Shown: positions 1 through 9,488 of the stretch, one piece after another
Layout: each line of letters starts with the position of its first letter
Numbering within the stretch: position 1 is the stretch's first letter
Source: Gemmatimonadota bacterium
GTDB taxonomy: Bacteria > Gemmatimonadota > Gemmatimonadetes > Longimicrobiales > Gaopeijiaceae
Assembly: GCA_003567615.1 (NCBI GenBank)
Contig: PWZC01000471.1
Span: 1-13,567 of the forward strand
DNA length: 13,567 nt
Reading direction: 5' to 3'
Notes under the pieces: model-generated
The model's database searches: none
What the model saw: the letters and a program-made list of their open reading frames with translations, nothing else
Told to the model about the DNA's origin: nothing
Translations under genes and position numbers: made by a program

Positions 1-75
1 CAGGATGGAGCGGGATGGGTTTGTGGCGAGTTGGGATGAGACGAACTTCTCAGCCCCCACCCCCACCCACGGCCC

Positions 76-468
76 TCAACCGCGCCGCTTCCGCCGCGCC
101 GCCAACAGGCCATCCACCGAGAAGCCGCCCCCGCCCCGCACCACCAGATACAGAAAGATGAAGCAGTAGAGCGCCGCAGAGGTCCCGCCATTCACGTAGG
201 GCCAGAAATCCCGGGGCGCGTGGACCATGAAATAGGCGAAGGCCATGGTCCCGGAGGCCAGGAAGGCCACCGCCCGGGTGCCCACCCCCAGCATGATGAG
301 GATCCCACCGAAGAACTCGATGACTCCGGCGAAGAAGGTGAGTTCCGGAAATTCCCGCACGGTCCCGTCGAACCATCCCCAGAGCTTGGCGGCGCCGTGC
401 TGCATGAAGAGGAAGCCGGAGACGATGCGAAGGACATTCAGGACGATGGATTCCAGGCGATCCTGCAT
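76..468 (-). CDS. DoxX family small integral membrane protein
   Basis: The product is 130 residues, the usual DoxX size. It has about four hydrophobic segments and the family landmarks: an early QHGAAKLWG stretch (roughly residues 23-31), a G-V-I-E-F-F-G-G segment, and a late N-G-G-T-x-A-A-L-Y ... G-G-G-x-F-S-V-D-G-L block before a basic tail. The ATG at 468 is chosen because AAGGA lies nine bases before it and because upstream residues look non-coding. DoxX proteins sit in the cytoplasmic membrane; members have been tied to thiosulfate or quinone redox chemistry and to redox stress, but for most, including this one, the substrate is unknown. The gene is divergent from the polymerase at 705, separated by 236 bases. 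Nothing in the sequence links the two functionally. The family call is secure; the function is not. Confidence 0.85.
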   Translation of the reverse strand: MQDRLESIVLNVLRIVSGFLFMQHGAAKLWGWFDGTVREFPELTFFAGVIEFFGGILIMLGVGTRAVAFLASGTMAFAYFMVHAPRDFWPYVNGGTSAALYCFIFLYLVVRGGGGFSVDGLLAARRKRRG

Positions 469-604
469 GGGATGGGGTCCTTGGGTTGGAGTGATGCGGC
501 CGCCGGGCCGCTCGTGAGGCGGACCGGGAAGGTGAGAAGGGCATGGGTACCTCCAGACGGGGGTTTGAGATCCAACAAGACCTGAAGGTGGGGGGCGGCA
601 GTGG

Positions 605-616
605 GGCTCCGGAGCC
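605..616. promoter_or_regulatory. 12-bp perfect palindrome between doxX and dnaE2
   Basis: GGCTCCGGAGCC is a perfect 12-bp palindrome in the divergent intergenic region, about 90 bases before the polymerase start. A repressor dimer could bind here, but palindromes of this length occur by chance a few times in a G+C-rich window this size, and it matches no operator I recognise. Confidence 0.2.
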
Positions 617-682
617 ACCGGCATGGAGATGGACCTCACGCGGGACCAGTGGGGGTGGCGTCCCGGTGGACCGGACCCTGTT

Positions 683-701
683 TTCGGTTTATGTTCGGTT
701 T
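683..701 (+). repeat. Tandem TTCGGTTT repeat just upstream of the dnaE2 start
   Basis: TTCGGTTT occurs at 683-690 and again at 694-701, an 11-base period (about one helical turn), ending three bases before the ATG at 705. It occupies the place where a ribosome-binding site would be expected, and none is visible. It is T-rich compared with its surroundings. It could be part of a promoter for a leaderless message (TTTATG at 688-693 is a loose -10 match) or a binding site for a regulator that recognises direct repeats. The repeat is seen; both roles are inference. Confidence 0.4.
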
Positions 702-704
702 CCC

Positions 705-3700
705 ATGGCCAATCCTCCCCCTCCCTACGTCGAACTCCACTGCCACTCGGGCTACTCCTTCCTGGACGGTGCCTCCCACCCGGAAGAGCTGGTGCACCAG
801 GCGGTGGAGTTGGGCTATCCGGCTCTCGCCCTGACGGACCACGACGGCCTCTACGGGTCCATGGCCTTTGCCCGGGAGGCCGTGGAGGTGGGGCTTCAGC
901 CCATCACGGGGGTCGAACTCACCGTCCGGGGGTGCGTCGCTCCGGACCCGAATCGACCCCTTCCCCCGGCCACCTCCCGACCCCAGGAGCCGCGGGACCA
1001 CGGGCATGTGACGCTCCTGGCCGAGACGCCCACCGGCTACGCCAACCTCTGCCGTCTGGTCACCCTGGCGCACCGGGAGAGCCCCCGGGGCTGCCCTTCC
1101 CTTCCCCTGGAACGACTCCTGGATCCGGTGGAGGGGCTTGGCCAGGGTCTGATCCTCCTGTCGGGGTGTCGTCGGAGTCCCCTGGTTCTGGCGCTGGACG
1201 ACAGCGTGGCACGAGCCGAAGCACTGGTCCGGCGGATGGCCCGGAGCTTCGGGCCGGACCGCTTCTGGGTGGAGCTGCAGGAGAACGGGGTCCGAGGGGA
1301 TCGGGATCGGAACCGGCGTCTGGCCCGCCTGGCCGATGGGCTGGGGGTGCCGGTGGTGGCCACGGGAAACGTCCACTACCACCACCCCCGGCGGCACCGC
1401 CTCCACGATGTGGTCACCGCCATCCGGCACCGCTCCACCCTGGACGGCTCCCACCAGGTCCGGCGCCCCAACGCCTGCTTCCACCTGGCGCCTCCCGACG
1501 AGGTGGCCGCCCGTTTCGCCTCCCGCCCCGATGCCGTGACCAACACCCTGCGCATCGCTGAGCGGTGCGCCGCCTTCGACCTGACCCGGGATCTGGGGTA
1601 CACCTTCCCCGACTTCCAGGGGAGCGACCGGGGGGGCGCCGTGGAGACGCTGACGGCGGTGACCATGACGGCGCTGGACCGTCGCTACCCGGACGATCCG
1701 GCCCGGGCCTTCCCCGACCGCCGCGGGGAGCGGAGCGCCCTGGCCCGGGAGGCACGCCGCCGTCGGGCCGAGGCCCGGAGACGGCTGGACGAGGAGCTAC
1801 GTCTGGTGGAGCGGCACGGGCTGGCCGGCTTCTTCCTGGTCTACCGGGACATCATGGAGCTGGCCCGGGAGGTGGGGATGCGGGTGCGGGGCGACTCCCC
1901 CCGGGCCCGGGTCGGCCTCCCCCCCGGGCGTGGGCGGGGCTCGTCGGTGTCGTCCATCATCTGCTACCTCATCGGCCTCTCCCATGTGGATCCGGTGGAG
2001 GCGGGGCTCTTCCTGGGACGTTTCCTGAACGACGCCATGGGTTCGGTGCCGGACATCGACCTGGACTTCCCCCGGGAGATCCGGGATGAACTCATCCTGG
2101 AGGTCTACCGGCGGTACGGCTACGACCACACCGGACTCGTGGCCACCTTCCCCACCTATCGCCTCCGCTCGGCGGTCCGGGAGGTGGGAAAGGTCCTGGA
2201 TCTCCCGGCCGGGGACCTGGAGAAGGTGACGAAGCTGGCGGAACACCGCTCCGCCACCGGTCTCCGGGAAGATCTGGAGCGGATCCCCGAGTTCGCCGGG
2301 AAGGTGGAGAGCCGCCCCTGGCGCCTCTTCCTGGAGCAGGTGGAAGAGATCGCCGGGCTGCCCCGCCACATCTCGCAGCACGTGGGGGGGATGATCATCT
2401 CGAGCCGCCCGCTCCTGGAGCTGGTCCCCCTGGAGCCGGCGGCCATGGAGGGGCGGGTCCTCTGCCAGTGGGACAAGGATTCCTGTGACGACGCCGGCTT
2501 CATCAAGATCGACTTCCTGGCGCTGGGAATGCTCTCTCTGGTGGAAGAGGCGGTGGATCTCATTGCCGAGCGGGGCACCGCCGTCACCCCCGAGGCCCGC
2601 CGCGCCGGGATCCCGGTGGTGGCCGGGGCGCCGGATCTCTCCCGCATCGACCTGGACGACCCGGCGGTGTACCGGCGGATCCAGGAGGGTGACACGGTGG
2701 GGATCTTCCAGGTGGAGAGCCGGGCCCAGATCCAGATGCTCCGACGCACCCTTCCCACCAACCTGGCCGAGCTGGCGGTACAGGTGGCCATCGTTCGCCC
2801 GGGGCCCATCGTGGGTGGGGCGGTGAACCCCTACGTTCGTCGCCGGGAGGCCCAGCGGGCCGATCCCGACTATGTCCCTCCCTTCGATCATCCCCTCCTG
2901 GAAGAGGCGCTGGGCGAGACGCTGGGGGTCATCATCTACCAGGACCAGGTGCTTCAGGTCTGCCGGGACCTGGCGGGGTTCACCGACGGTCAGGCCGAAT
3001 CGCTGCGTCGGGCCATGAGCCGGAAGCGCTCCCGGGAGGCCATGCGGACCCACTGGGAGGCGTTCCGAGCCGGCGCCGCCGAGCGGGGGGTGGATCCGGA
3101 GACGGCGAAGACGGTCTTCCGCCAGGTGGTGGCCTTCTCCGAGTTCGGCTTCCCCAAGTCCCACTCCGCCGCCTTCGCCCTCCTGGCCTACCAGTCCGCC
3201 TGGCTGCGGCACCACTTCCCCACCGAATACTACGTGGCCCTCTTCAACAACCAGCCCATGGGCTTCTACTCCCTGGACGCCCTGGGGCGGGACGCCCAAC
3301 GCAACGGCATCCGCATCCTGCCCCCGGATGTGAACCGGAGCCGGGTCCGCTCTTCCGCCGAAGGATCGGACCTGCGGGTGGGGCTGGGGTTCGTGCGGGG
3401 GTGGGGCGAGGAGATCGCCGGCCGGGTGGTGGACGAGCGGCACCGGGAGGGAGCGTTCCGGAGCCTGGGCGATTTCCTCCGACGCCCCCCGGCGGCGCTC
3501 CGGCGGCCCGCCGTGGAGAATCTGATCTGGGTCGGCGGGTGTGACGGGTGGGGGCTGGGGAGGCGGGAACTCCTCTGGCAGACGGGTCTCTGGCTGGGAC
3601 CCGACGAGGCCCGCACCCGGGCCCGGGGCCGGCAGGACGATCCTCAGCTCGAGTTGACCGCCGTCACTCAGGGCCCAGCCACACGCAAAGATGCAACGCC

Positions 3701-4253
3701 CTTCGCGGAGCTGGATGATGGAGACCGCCTGGTGGCCGAATACCGGATGCTCCGCTTCTCCACCCGCCACCACCCCCTCCACCTGGTTCGGAGTCGACTT
3801 CCCCACCACGTCCTTTCTTCGGACCGGATTCCGGAGCTGGACAACGGCACGGTGATCACGCTGGCGGGGATCGTGGTGGCCCGGCAGCGCCCCCAGACCG
3901 CCAAGGGGTACATCTTCGTCCTCATGGAAGACGAGTTCGGCCACGTCAACGTCATCGTGAAGCCCAACGTCTACGAGCGCTGCCGCGCCGCCGTCCGGAT
4001 GGAGCCCTTCCTCCTGGTGCGGGGACGTCTGCAGAAGGACGGAGCCACCGTGAACCTCATCGCCCTTGAGGTGGAGGCGCTGCGTGGAGAGGGCAAGCCC
4101 CCGAGAGAAGGGGGGACCGAGGCCCTCCCGGATCCCATGGAATACTGGCCCGACCCGGGCTCATCGGGTCGGCGCGAAGCCCGGGCCCGGGAGCTGGACG
4201 ACCTCCTGACCCCCCTTCGGCGCACGCCCCCAGAGGTGAAGAGTTGGGGGTAG
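705..4253 (+). CDS. dnaE2: DnaE2/ImuC-class DNA polymerase III alpha-like subunit (error-prone polymerase)
   Basis: This is a 1182-residue C-family polymerase. An N-terminal PHP domain carries H12-C-H14, T-D45-H46-D, G-V-E71, H101 and N-V-H224-Y. The palm has P-D-I-D452-L-D454-F and K-I-D603-F-L, the expected three catalytic aspartates. A C-terminal OB fold begins near residue 1048 and contains RQRPQTAKG. ASHPEEL near the start, NVHYHHPRRHRLHDVV and RQRP-x-TAKG are DnaE2 traits rather than replicative DnaE traits. Known DnaE2/ImuC proteins perform translesion synthesis and SOS mutagenesis together with ImuA and ImuB, neither of which is in this window. The finger region has about a dozen extra residues (DSPRARVGLPPG) before GRGSSVSS, compared with the form I remember for classical DnaE2, so this may be a distinct subclass. 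The frame is open back to 543, but those 54 residues look like no domain, so the start at 705 (MANPPPPYVELHCHS) is preferred although it lacks a Shine-Dalgarno sequence. Confidence 0.88.
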   Translation: MANPPPPYVELHCHSGYSFLDGASHPEELVHQAVELGYPALALTDHDGLYGSMAFAREAVEVGLQPITGVELTVRGCVAPDPNRPLPPATSRPQEPRDHGHVTLLAETPTGYANLCRLVTLAHRESPRGCPSLPLERLLDPVEGLGQGLILLSGCRRSPLVLALDDSVARAEALVRRMARSFGPDRFWVELQENGVRGDRDRNRRLARLADGLGVPVVATGNVHYHHPRRHRLHDVVTAIRHRSTLDGSHQVRRPNACFHLAPPDEVAARFASRPDAVTNTLRIAERCAAFDLTRDLGYTFPDFQGSDRGGAVETLTAVTMTALDRRYPDDPARAFPDRRGERSALAREARRRRAEARRRLDEELRLVERHGLAGFFLVYRDIMELAREVGMRVRGDSPRARVGLPPGRGRGSSVSSIICYLIGLSHVDPVEAGLFLGRFLNDAMGSVPDIDLDFPREIRDELILEVYRRYGYDHTGLVATFPTYRLRSAVREVGKVLDLPAGDLEKVTKLAEHRSATGLREDLERIPEFAGKVESRPWRLFLEQVEEIAGLPRHISQHVGGMIISSRPLLELVPLEPAAMEGRVLCQWDKDSCDDAGFIKIDFLALGMLSLVEEAVDLIAERGTAVTPEARRAGIPVVAGAPDLSRIDLDDPAVYRRIQEGDTVGIFQVESRAQIQMLRRTLPTNLAELAVQVAIVRPGPIVGGAVNPYVRRREAQRADPDYVPPFDHPLLEEALGETLGVIIYQDQVLQVCRDLAGFTDGQAESLRRAMSRKRSREAMRTHWEAFRAGAAERGVDPETAKTVFRQVVAFSEFGFPKSHSAAFALLAYQSAWLRHHFPTEYYVALFNNQPMGFYSLDALGRDAQRNGIRILPPDVNRSRVRSSAEGSDLRVGLGFVRGWGEEIAGRVVDERHREGAFRSLGDFLRRPPAALRRPAVENLIWVGGCDGWGLGRRELLWQTGLWLGPDEARTRARGRQDDPQLELTAVTQGPATRKDATPFAELDDGDRLVAEYRMLRFSTRHHPLHLVRSRLPHHVLSSDRIPELDNGTVITLAGIVVARQRPQTAKGYIFVLMEDEFGHVNVIVKPNVYERCRAAVRMEPFLLVRGRLQKDGATVNLIALEVEALRGEGKPPREGGTEALPDPMEYWPDPGSSGRREARARELDDLLTPLRRTPPEVKSWG

Positions 4254-4268
4254 GACCCATGGGATCCC

Positions 4269-4365
4269 TTCCTGGAAATGATCTCGAAATCACTTTAATC
4301 AAAACCTATAAACTACTGTTATAAATGGTTTTACGATCTTTATTTTCATGTATTGTGTAGATGTT
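4269..4365. other. AT-rich patch between convergent dnaE2 and hutI
   Basis: Between the polymerase stop and the hutI stop lies roughly 95 bases that by eye are only about a quarter to a third G+C, in sharp contrast with the surrounding genes. I see no open frame with a credible product. It holds an imperfect palindrome TGATCTCGAAATCA (4279-4292) and the hairpin described separately (4301-4332). Being between two converging genes, its simplest role is transcription termination in both directions. A scar of an old insertion is an alternative. Confidence 0.5.
4301..4332. terminator. Possible weak bidirectional terminator between dnaE2 and hutI
   Basis: AAAACC (4301-4306) plus TATAA (4307-4311) can pair with TTATA (4319-4323) and GGTTTT (4327-4332) around a seven-base loop, with a three-base bulge. 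A-rich and T-rich ends flank it in both orientations, as in bidirectional terminators. The stem is AT-rich and therefore weak, so the call is tentative. Confidence 0.35.
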
Positions 4366-5643
4366 TCACGGCCTCCAATGCGGGCCATTTTGTCTCATGG
4401 TGTCGGCCAGGGGACCAGCCACCACATGCCCGCCGCAAACGACAAGCAGCACCGGCGCCCCCCCCATCGTGTGAAGCAATTCCCGCTCGTCGCGGTGCCG
4501 CAGAAGGACCAGATCGGCGGGGAGGCCGGGGGCGATCCGACCCCGTTCAGGGCGCCGGAGGAGCACGGCCCCATTGGCGGTGATGGCCGTGAGCGCCTCG
4601 GCCGGGGTCAGACCGCACTTCCGAACGGCCAGCGCCGCTGCCAGGGGGAGAGATGGAGAAGGAGCCGAGCCGGGATTCCAGTTCGTGGCCACCGCCACGG
4701 CCCCTCCCCCGTCCACCAGGGCGCGTCCGTCAGCGTAGCGATCATCCAGATGGAACCCGGAAACGGGGAGCAGGACCCCGGCCGTACCGCTCCGGGCCAG
4801 GAGCCGGAGATCCTCCGGCGTGCTCGCCTCCAGGTGATCCACCGAGTCGAGGCCGAGCCGAAGGGCCTGGGGAATCATTCCCAGTGAGGTGAACTGGTCC
4901 GCGTGGACCCGGACCGGATGTCCTCTTTCCCGCGCCGCCTGAAAGAGGCGAACGCAGTCATCCAGCGACCAGGCTCCCTCTTCGCAGTAGGCGTCAATGG
5001 AAATGCCGGGAAACTCCTGGGAAACGGCGGGAAGCGTCTCCTGGATCGTCCGATCCACCTGATCCGGTTGCCCGGGATCTTTGGCATGGCCCAGGCAGGC
5101 GGTGAGGACGACGTTGCCGGGCCAAGCCGCTCCCGCCCGCCGGATGGCCCGAAGCATCCGGAGCTCGGTTTCGGTATCGAGGCCGTATCCGCTCTTCACT
5201 TCCACCGTGGTGGTTCCCTCCTGCAGGAGCCATCCCAGGCGGACCCGGAGCGCGGCGGCCAGCGCCATTTCCGAGCTTGCCCGAACCGCCCGAACGGTGG
5301 AGAGGATTCCCCCACCCTCTCTCAGGATCGTTGGGTAGGTGGCACCACCGAGCCGCCGCTCCCACTCCCCCAGGCGGCTTCCGGCCCAGCAGGCATGGGT
5401 GTGGGCGTCCACGAACCCGGGGAGGAGCACCCGCCCCTCGGCTCGGATCTCGGGCACCGTCGAAGGAACCTCGATCCGGGCATCCATCCGGAGGATTCGC
5501 CCGTTCCGGATGAGGAGATCGGCCCGTTTCCACACATCCAATCGGCCCATCTCCCGCCCCCGTCGGTAGCCGGTCCCGGCCGGAGCCGTGACGATCCGTG
5601 CTTCGCGGATCAGGAGATCGCCCCCTCCTCTGCCCACCCCCAT
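4366..5643 (-). CDS. hutI: Imidazolonepropionase (HutI), with an Asn at the expected metal-ligand Asp
   Basis: HutI hydrolyses 4-imidazolone-5-propionate to N-formimidoyl-glutamate in the cytoplasm, the third step of histidine breakdown. The product is 425 residues, close to the usual 400-410. It shows the amidohydrolase H81-T-H83 motif, GGGILSTVRAVR (111-121), EVKSGYGL (148-155), DAYCEEGAWS (217-226), RVH247-AD-Q and SVDHLEAS (267-274). The final metal motif, normally A-T-D-x-N-P-G-S, reads A-T-N321-W-N-P-G-S (codon AAC at 4683-4681). The family LGAHA segment is LGHA here, one residue shorter. The start at 5643 is chosen because AGGGA sits seven bases before it. An ATG at 5700, overlapping hutG by 11 bases, would add 19 residues but lacks a ribosome-binding site. 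It is the last gene of the hut operon. Identity is secure; full activity is uncertain because of N321. Confidence 0.9.
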   Translation of the reverse strand: MGVGRGGGDLLIREARIVTAPAGTGYRRGREMGRLDVWKRADLLIRNGRILRMDARIEVPSTVPEIRAEGRVLLPGFVDAHTHACWAGSRLGEWERRLGGATYPTILREGGGILSTVRAVRASSEMALAAALRVRLGWLLQEGTTTVEVKSGYGLDTETELRMLRAIRRAGAAWPGNVVLTACLGHAKDPGQPDQVDRTIQETLPAVSQEFPGISIDAYCEEGAWSLDDCVRLFQAARERGHPVRVHADQFTSLGMIPQALRLGLDSVDHLEASTPEDLRLLARSGTAGVLLPVSGFHLDDRYADGRALVDGGGAVAVATNWNPGSAPSPSLPLAAALAVRKCGLTPAEALTAITANGAVLLRRPERGRIAPGLPADLVLLRHRDERELLHTMGGAPVLLVVCGGHVVAGPLADTMRQNGPHWRP

Positions 5644-5689
5644 CGCCATTTCCCTGCCCCGGAAACCGGACGGATCCGGGACGGCCCCC

Positions 5690-6657
5690 TCAGGAGTCAT
5701 GGTCCGGGGCGCCAGGCTCAGTCCCCTCCACCGGCGAAGGACCGGATCGACTCGCCACTCCCCGCAGGAACGACAGGAGGAGCCGCGCCGCAAGCCGGGC
5801 GGTACGGCCATCCGGGTCCCAGCGGGGCGACAGTTCAACCATGTCGAAGAGGCGGATTGCGGGCTCGGAACCGGCGCGGTTGACCCATGACTCCACCTGG
5901 GCAGGGGACCAACCCATGGGATTGGGAGCACTGACCCCGGGGGCGAAGGCCTGATCCAACACGTCCAGGTCCAGACTCAGGAAGAGTGGTCCGGTGGGCC
6001 AGGGGTCCTCGGCGCCGAACCCCTCCGTTCGACCGCCCCGGGCCCGGAACCACGACAGGTGCTCAGCCGAATTCACCATGGGATCGAGGCCTCTCACATG
6101 GAGCTCCACCGGGTCCAGCTCCTCGAGGATACGCCGGAAGGACATGCCGGAACCGGGACGCTCCCGCACATCCAGATGGGCATCCAGGTAGATTCCGGTG
6201 AGAGGGGCCCGCCGTCCCGACCCTTCGGCCTTCAGGTGTCGGGACAGGGCCCGTACCTGGGGGTAGGTGAAGTCATGACCTCCCCCCAGCCCCACCGGGA
6301 GACACCCGGCGGCCAGGAGTCCGCTCACCACTTCCGTCACCCGAGCGTGGGTCTCATCCAGACGGTTGGTGGGACGAATGTCTCCCACGTCCACCACCGG
6401 GGGGTACACCGGTTCAGGAAGCGCCTCCGACCCATAGCTCGAAAGGGCGGTCCGGATGGCGGTGGGCCCCTGGTCTGCCCCCCGCCGGCCCCGATTCAGG
6501 CGCACCCCCAGGTCATCGGGCAGTCCCACCAGCGCCACGGTACCGGCCGGCGGCGATTCGGTGAGTGAGAGGACCTGGATCCTCCCCGCCGCGCCCCGCC
6601 CCGGAGACCACTCGGTCCACGCCGGGGACGGTGCCAGAAACGACCGGAGAGGGGACA

Positions 6658-6661
<4 letters not shown>
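5690..6661 (-). CDS. hutG: Formimidoylglutamase (HutG), arginase/ureohydrolase family
   Basis: HutG hydrolyses N-formimidoyl-glutamate to glutamate and formamide, the last step of the short histidine pathway. The 323-residue product has the binuclear manganese motifs of ureohydrolases in order: GGGHDFTYPQ (126-135, H129), DAHLDVR (160-166; D160, H162, D164) and SLDLDVLD (229-236; D231, D233). A late E276 lies in the usual V-E-L-S-P position. On family membership alone it could be an agmatinase-like enzyme, but its place between hutU and hutI settles the role. The ATG at 6661 overlaps the hutU stop as ATGA, which indicates translational coupling. A second ATG three bases on (6658) is equally possible. 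No strong Shine-Dalgarno sequence is visible, consistent with coupled initiation. The stop falls inside the region where an alternative hutI start would lie. Confidence 0.92.
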
Positions 6662-8511
<1,850 letters not shown>

Positions 8512-8554
8512 GGGATAACGAGTCCTGGCGCAGGCTCACGTGGGACGGTGCCGG

Positions 8555-8567
8555 CCCGACGGTCGGG
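8555..8567. promoter_or_regulatory. Palindrome CCCGAC-G-GTCGGG in the hut leader
   Basis: Six-base perfect arms around a single central G, centred 50 bases upstream of the hutU GTG. It is separated by only four bases from a second palindrome (8572-8587). The pair looks like an operator region for a hut regulator. It does not resemble the TGTATATACA-type site of proteobacterial HutC. Confidence 0.35.
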
Positions 8568-8571
8568 GGCT

Positions 8572-8587
8572 GGACCATCAATGGTCC
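8572..8587. promoter_or_regulatory. Palindrome GGACCAT-CA-ATGGTCC in the hut leader
   Basis: Seven-base perfect arms with a two-base centre, about 60 bases before hutU. The two-base loop is too tight for an RNA hairpin, so a DNA-binding dimer site is more likely than a terminator. Together with the neighbouring palindrome it forms the best candidate operator for the histidine-utilisation operon. The protein that would bind it is unknown. Confidence 0.45.
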
Positions 8588-8778
8588 CAACATCTCCACG
8601 TTGGCACGCTCAGGCCCGGGCCGCAAACCCCGGTCATGCCACTCCCATGGGCACCTCGTGCGGCGGACCAGGCCCGGAATGGGCTCCGCCCCCACCGGAG
8701 TTCTCTCCGATGAGGGCGGTAAACTGGTGCTCCTGGGGCCCGGACGTTCCTTCCGGGACCTCGTGCCCGAAGGTGGGA

Positions 8779-9321
8779 TCAGCCTCCGAACATCACGCCG
8801 AACGACAGGCTGAGCGCTCCGGCGCCAGAGGTGCTGTACTGGAGCTCCGTGAAGGCCGGGATGGAGCCCAGGCCGAACTCCAGTCCACCCAGCAGGTTCA
8901 AGCCCGATGAGGACCCGGAGAATCCGAAGGATCCCAATCCGGCTCCCGAGAAGCTGGAGGAGAATCGGGTGTGGTTGATTCCCACGCCGGCGAAGGGCGT
9001 CACCGCCGCGTCGATGTCAAACGGGACCACAGCGTTGGCGTTGATGAGAAGACCGCTCCAGCTCCATTCCTCGTTACCGATTCGCTCGGAGTCGCCGAAG
9101 ATGTAGCTGACGTTGGCGGATCCGCGGAGCTCCGAAAAGGTACCCTCCTCGATTCCGAAGGCGTCGGCCAAGCCGAAGTCGACGCGTCCGCCTACAGCCA
9201 ACTCATCAAAGTCCCACAGCACCACCTGGGGTCCAAAGCTCACCTGGGCTTCAGCCTCCTGCGGCGGGGTAGCAAGGACGAAAAGGGCCAGACCAGCAAG
9301 TAGGACGAAGTGGCGTTTCAT
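8779..9321 (-). CDS. Exported protein, probable small outer-membrane beta-barrel; function unknown
   Basis: The 180-residue product starts with a clear signal peptide: MKRH, a hydrophobic core LLAGLALFVLA, and a likely cleavage after AEA before QVSFGP. The mature part has many alternating polar/hydrophobic strands rich in Gly, Ser, Phe and Tyr (for example VTPFAGVGINHTRF, LNLLGGLEFGLG, AFTELQYSTSGAGALSLSFGVMFGG) and ends in hydrophobic residues, as expected for an eight-strand or similar barrel in the outer membrane. There are no cysteines or catalytic-looking motifs. The ATG at 9321 is supported by GGGAG six bases upstream. It lies upstream of and in the same direction as hutU (267-base gap) and downstream of the receptor terminator, so it is probably its own transcription unit. 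I do not recognise a specific family and assign no function. Confidence 0.7.
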   Translation of the reverse strand: MKRHFVLLAGLALFVLATPPQEAEAQVSFGPQVVLWDFDELAVGGRVDFGLADAFGIEEGTFSELRGSANVSYIFGDSERIGNEEWSWSGLLINANAVVPFDIDAAVTPFAGVGINHTRFSSSFSGAGLGSFGFSGSSSGLNLLGGLEFGLGSIPAFTELQYSTSGAGALSLSFGVMFGG

Positions 9322-9488
9322 GTTGAACTCCCGTAATGGAATTCGCTTGAGAGAATGAACCGTGCAGTGCCTGCAAGGATCACCTCAGGAAAAGGGACCG
9401 GCTCGCTGGACCCCAGTTGACGTGAGTCCGCCGGGATCAGGGCCAAGGCCCGTTCAGGAGTGTCGGTACCGTTACAAATGAACTGTAG

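Larger units (their letters stand above)
8512..8778. other. hut leader and spacer between hutU and the exported beta-barrel gene
   Basis: These 267 bases separate two minus-strand genes. Reading frames continue through it on both strands, but none gives a protein-like product. It holds the two adjacent palindromes nearest hutU and a small hairpin CCCGGA-N7-TCCGGG (8739-8757) just downstream of the exported-protein stop. That hairpin has no T-run and so is not a convincing terminator. I cannot identify a sigma-70 promoter here, so hutU may have an atypical promoter or partly depend on transcription from the upstream gene. Confidence 0.5.

Noticed and set aside
543..704. 54-residue N-terminal extension of the polymerase from an ATG at 543
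   Set aside because: The residues resemble no domain, and the conserved PHP start (YVELHCHS) begins just after the ATG at 705, as in the family. The extension overlaps the divergent regulatory region.
1797..3944. Very long open frame antisense to dnaE2
   Set aside because: It is a G+C-driven shadow of the polymerase. The translated sequence is low-complexity (Pro/Gly/His/Arg-rich) with no domain.
4261..4268. GGGATCCC palindrome just after the dnaE2 stop
   Set aside because: An 8-base palindrome is expected by chance in G+C-rich DNA, and no T-run follows to make it a terminator.
4903..5883. Plus-strand open frame opposite hutI and hutG
   Set aside because: It is antisense to two well-supported enzymes and its translation is Pro/Gly/Arg-rich without recognisable motifs.
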